A DNA stretch of 64,000 nt, from positions 930,001 through 994,000 of the forward strand of contig NZ_CP068082.1 of NCBI RefSeq assembly GCF_016724845.1, given 5' to 3'. The notes beneath the pieces were generated by a model that did no database searches, was not told where the DNA came from, and saw only the letters and a program-made list of their open reading frames with translations. The position numbers and the translations under genes are program-made. This DNA is from Sphingobacterium spiritivorum (lineage in GTDB: Bacteria; Bacteroidota; Bacteroidia; Sphingobacteriales; Sphingobacteriaceae). Below, piece by piece: positions 63,097-64,000 of the stretch; position 1 is the first letter of the stretch; each line of letters begins with the position of its first letter.

Positions 63097-63131
63097 GCCA
63101 AACAATTCCTTTGACTGCCACATTCTTATAC
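63097..63131 (+). repeat. Dispersed two-part repeat, copy 5
   Basis: GCCAAACAATTCC, 7 bp (TTTGACT), then GCCACATTC. The first 24 bases nearly match copy 4 at 54650. It lies 80 bp upstream of traE in the same orientation, just after the cassette's terminator. Confidence 0.6.
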
Positions 63132-63210
63132 TGCCTTGATTTCTGAAACACTTTTGTTCCGAAAGTCCGCAAGGTGCGGAAAAACGATAACAAATTAATG
63201 TGTTTCAATT

Positions 63211-63516
63211 ATGAAAAAACAAAGAAAAAAAGTTTTGCTGACAGCCGTAGTTATGCTGTCAGGAATTGGTGCGTTTGCGCAGGGAAACGGTACGGCAGGT
63301 ATCAACGAAGCTACCCAAATGGTAACGTCGTATTTCGATCCCGCAACCCAATTAATTTACGCCATCGGTGCCGTCGTAGGACTAATCGGAGGTGTTAAGG
63401 TGTATAATAAATTCAGCTCTGGTGATCCTGACACTTCCAAAACGGCAGCTTCGTGGTTTGGTGCCTGTATCTTCTTGATTGTTGCTGCTACTATTCTACG
63501 TTCCTTCTTCCTTTAA
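63211..63516 (+). CDS. traE: TraE, DUF4134 family conjugation protein
   Basis: 101 residues. A signal-like N-terminus (KKVLLTAVVMLSGIGAFA, then QGN) is followed by two membrane helices (LIYAIGAVVGLIGGVKVYNK and GACIFLIVAATILRSFF). This is the VirB2-pilin-like DUF4134 protein of Bacteroidota ICEs (TraE of CTnDOT). It follows the inserted cassette by about 210 bp and precedes traF by 11 bp. The mature protein likely forms part of the conjugative channel. Confidence 0.9.
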   Translation: MKKQRKKVLLTAVVMLSGIGAFAQGNGTAGINEATQMVTSYFDPATQLIYAIGAVVGLIGGVKVYNKFSSGDPDTSKTAASWFGACIFLIVAATILRSFFL

Positions 63517-63527
63517 TTCCATGCCTT

Positions 63528-63857
63528 ATGAATTACAATATCAACAAAGGCATTGGCAGAACGGTAGAGTTTAAAGGGCTGAAAGCACAATACTTGTTCA
63601 TTTTTGCGGGTGGTCTGCTCGGTACACTTATCCTCGTGATGATACTGTATATGGCTGGTGTAAGCAATTACGTTTGCCTGTTCGTTGGTGCTGGTGGTGC
63701 TTCGCTCATCATTTGGCAAACCTTTTCGCTGAACCGAAAATATGGAGAACACGGATTGATGAAAGTTGGTGCAAGAAAAAGACATCCACGATACATTATC
63801 TGTCGCAAGCCTGTTCACCGCTATTTAAAATTCACTCCTAAACAAAATGCCGTATGA
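63528..63857 (+). CDS. traF: TraF, DUF4133 family conjugation protein
   Basis: 109 residues from the ATG at 63528. It starts MNYNINKGIGRTVEFKGLKA, the DUF4133 signature, with two membrane helices (about 24-45 and 50-70). It is a VirB3-like membrane protein of the type IV transfer machine. An upstream start in the same frame would run into traE and is rejected. The stop overlaps the start of traG by four bases (ATGA). Confidence 0.9.
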   Translation: MNYNINKGIGRTVEFKGLKAQYLFIFAGGLLGTLILVMILYMAGVSNYVCLFVGAGGASLIIWQTFSLNRKYGEHGLMKVGARKRHPRYIICRKPVHRYLKFTPKQNAV

Positions 63858-64000
63858 GAAATGTAGCGAAAACCACCACATTAGAAAGTAAATTTCCATT
63901 GTTGGCAGTAGAGAACAATTGCATCCTTTCCAAAGATGCAGACATTACCGTCTGTTTTGAAGTTCGATTGCCAGAACTGTTCACAGTAGCATCAGCAGAA
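63854..64000 (+). CDS. traG: TraG, VirB4-like conjugation ATPase, 3' part beyond the window
   Basis: The ATG at 63854 overlaps the traF stop by four bases. The 49 visible residues begin MRNVAKTTTLESKFPLLAVE, then NNCILSKDADITVCFEVRLP, the typical N-terminus of TraG in Bacteroidota ICEs. The Walker motifs lie beyond the window. It drives assembly of the transfer channel in CTnDOT-type systems. Confidence 0.85.
   Translation, partial: MRNVAKTTTLESKFPLLAVENNCILSKDADITVCFEVRLPELFTVASAE

Noticed and set aside
1..64000. Search for tRNA, rRNA, integrase and att sites
   Set aside because: None recognised; the ICE ends must lie outside the window.

Overview
The window comes from a Bacteroidota genome (Sphingobacteriia/Flavobacteriia type). 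The reasons are SusC-like TonB receptors, RteC, mobABC and traA-G genes of the CTnDOT type, promoters of the form TTTG-N19-TAnnTTTG, and the near absence of Shine-Dalgarno sequences. It reads as the interior of an integrative and conjugative element (ICE) heavily loaded with metal-resistance cargo. No integrase, att site, rRNA or tRNA was seen, so both ends of the element lie outside the window.

Layout. 0-2.7 kb: copper chaperone-like HMA protein and copper P-type ATPase CopA, each preceded by the same 38-bp repeat. 2.8-6.3 kb: a zinc-type TonB receptor and lipoprotein facing a Fur/Zur regulator. 6.3-9.2 kb: an AraC regulator with a metal-binding-like N-terminus, a TolC-like protein, and a CusA gene cut off at 8940 where it abuts a broken ORF6N-type gene. 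9.3-11.85 kb: an arsenic operon with two matching ArsR-type operators. 11.9-18.3 kb: an MT-A70 methyltransferase remnant, then DUF1896 and a giant methylase/helicase of the ICE backbone. 18.5-21.8 kb: DUF305 and copper-storage-like proteins, a decayed IS256-family element with an 8-bp target duplication, and RteC. 21.9-26.5 kb: a multicopper oxidase carrying a frameshift, and a CopB-type ATPase. 26.6-36.2 kb: a same-strand block of a beta-CASP RNase, an ATP-cone/endonuclease protein, class I aldolase FbaB, a site-2 protease, type II (archaeal-type) GAPDH, two small membrane proteins, PRPP synthetase and AMP phosphorylase. 36.3-49.0 kb: a haem-binding protein, CusCBA, DUF3347 proteins, a second TonB receptor and two duplicated Cys-rich secreted proteins.

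49.1-64 kb is the transfer region: mobC, an inserted mercury cassette, mobB, mobA, an oriT-like region with inverted repeats and 16-bp iterons, then traA-D. A 5.8-kb AT-rich cassette (57.2-63.06 kb) lies between traD and traE. It encodes an XRE regulator, a protein with two GHKL ATPase modules (MORC/Hsp90-like at the N-terminus, histidine-kinase-like at the C-terminus), a stand-alone receiver protein with its phospho-acceptor Asp, an HNH nuclease and an Eco57I-like adenine methyltransferase, and it ends at a strong terminator. traE, traF and the start of traG follow. This cassette is the best candidate for a poorly described system: a restriction-modification or defence module apparently governed by two-component-type signalling.

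How the parts fit: copper is handled by export to the periplasm (CopA, CopB), periplasmic oxidation and binding (multicopper oxidase, Csp-like, DUF305, DUF3347 proteins) and export across the envelope (CusCBA). Arsenic and mercury have their own operons. The FbaB/GAPDH/AMP phosphorylase/PRPP synthetase block may supply metal-tolerant bypass enzymes (inference). A two-part repeat (GCCAAAYCCTGCC, 7 bp, GCCAAACNCTGCCAC) recurs ahead of several ICE backbone operons and looks like a shared regulatory or recombination site.
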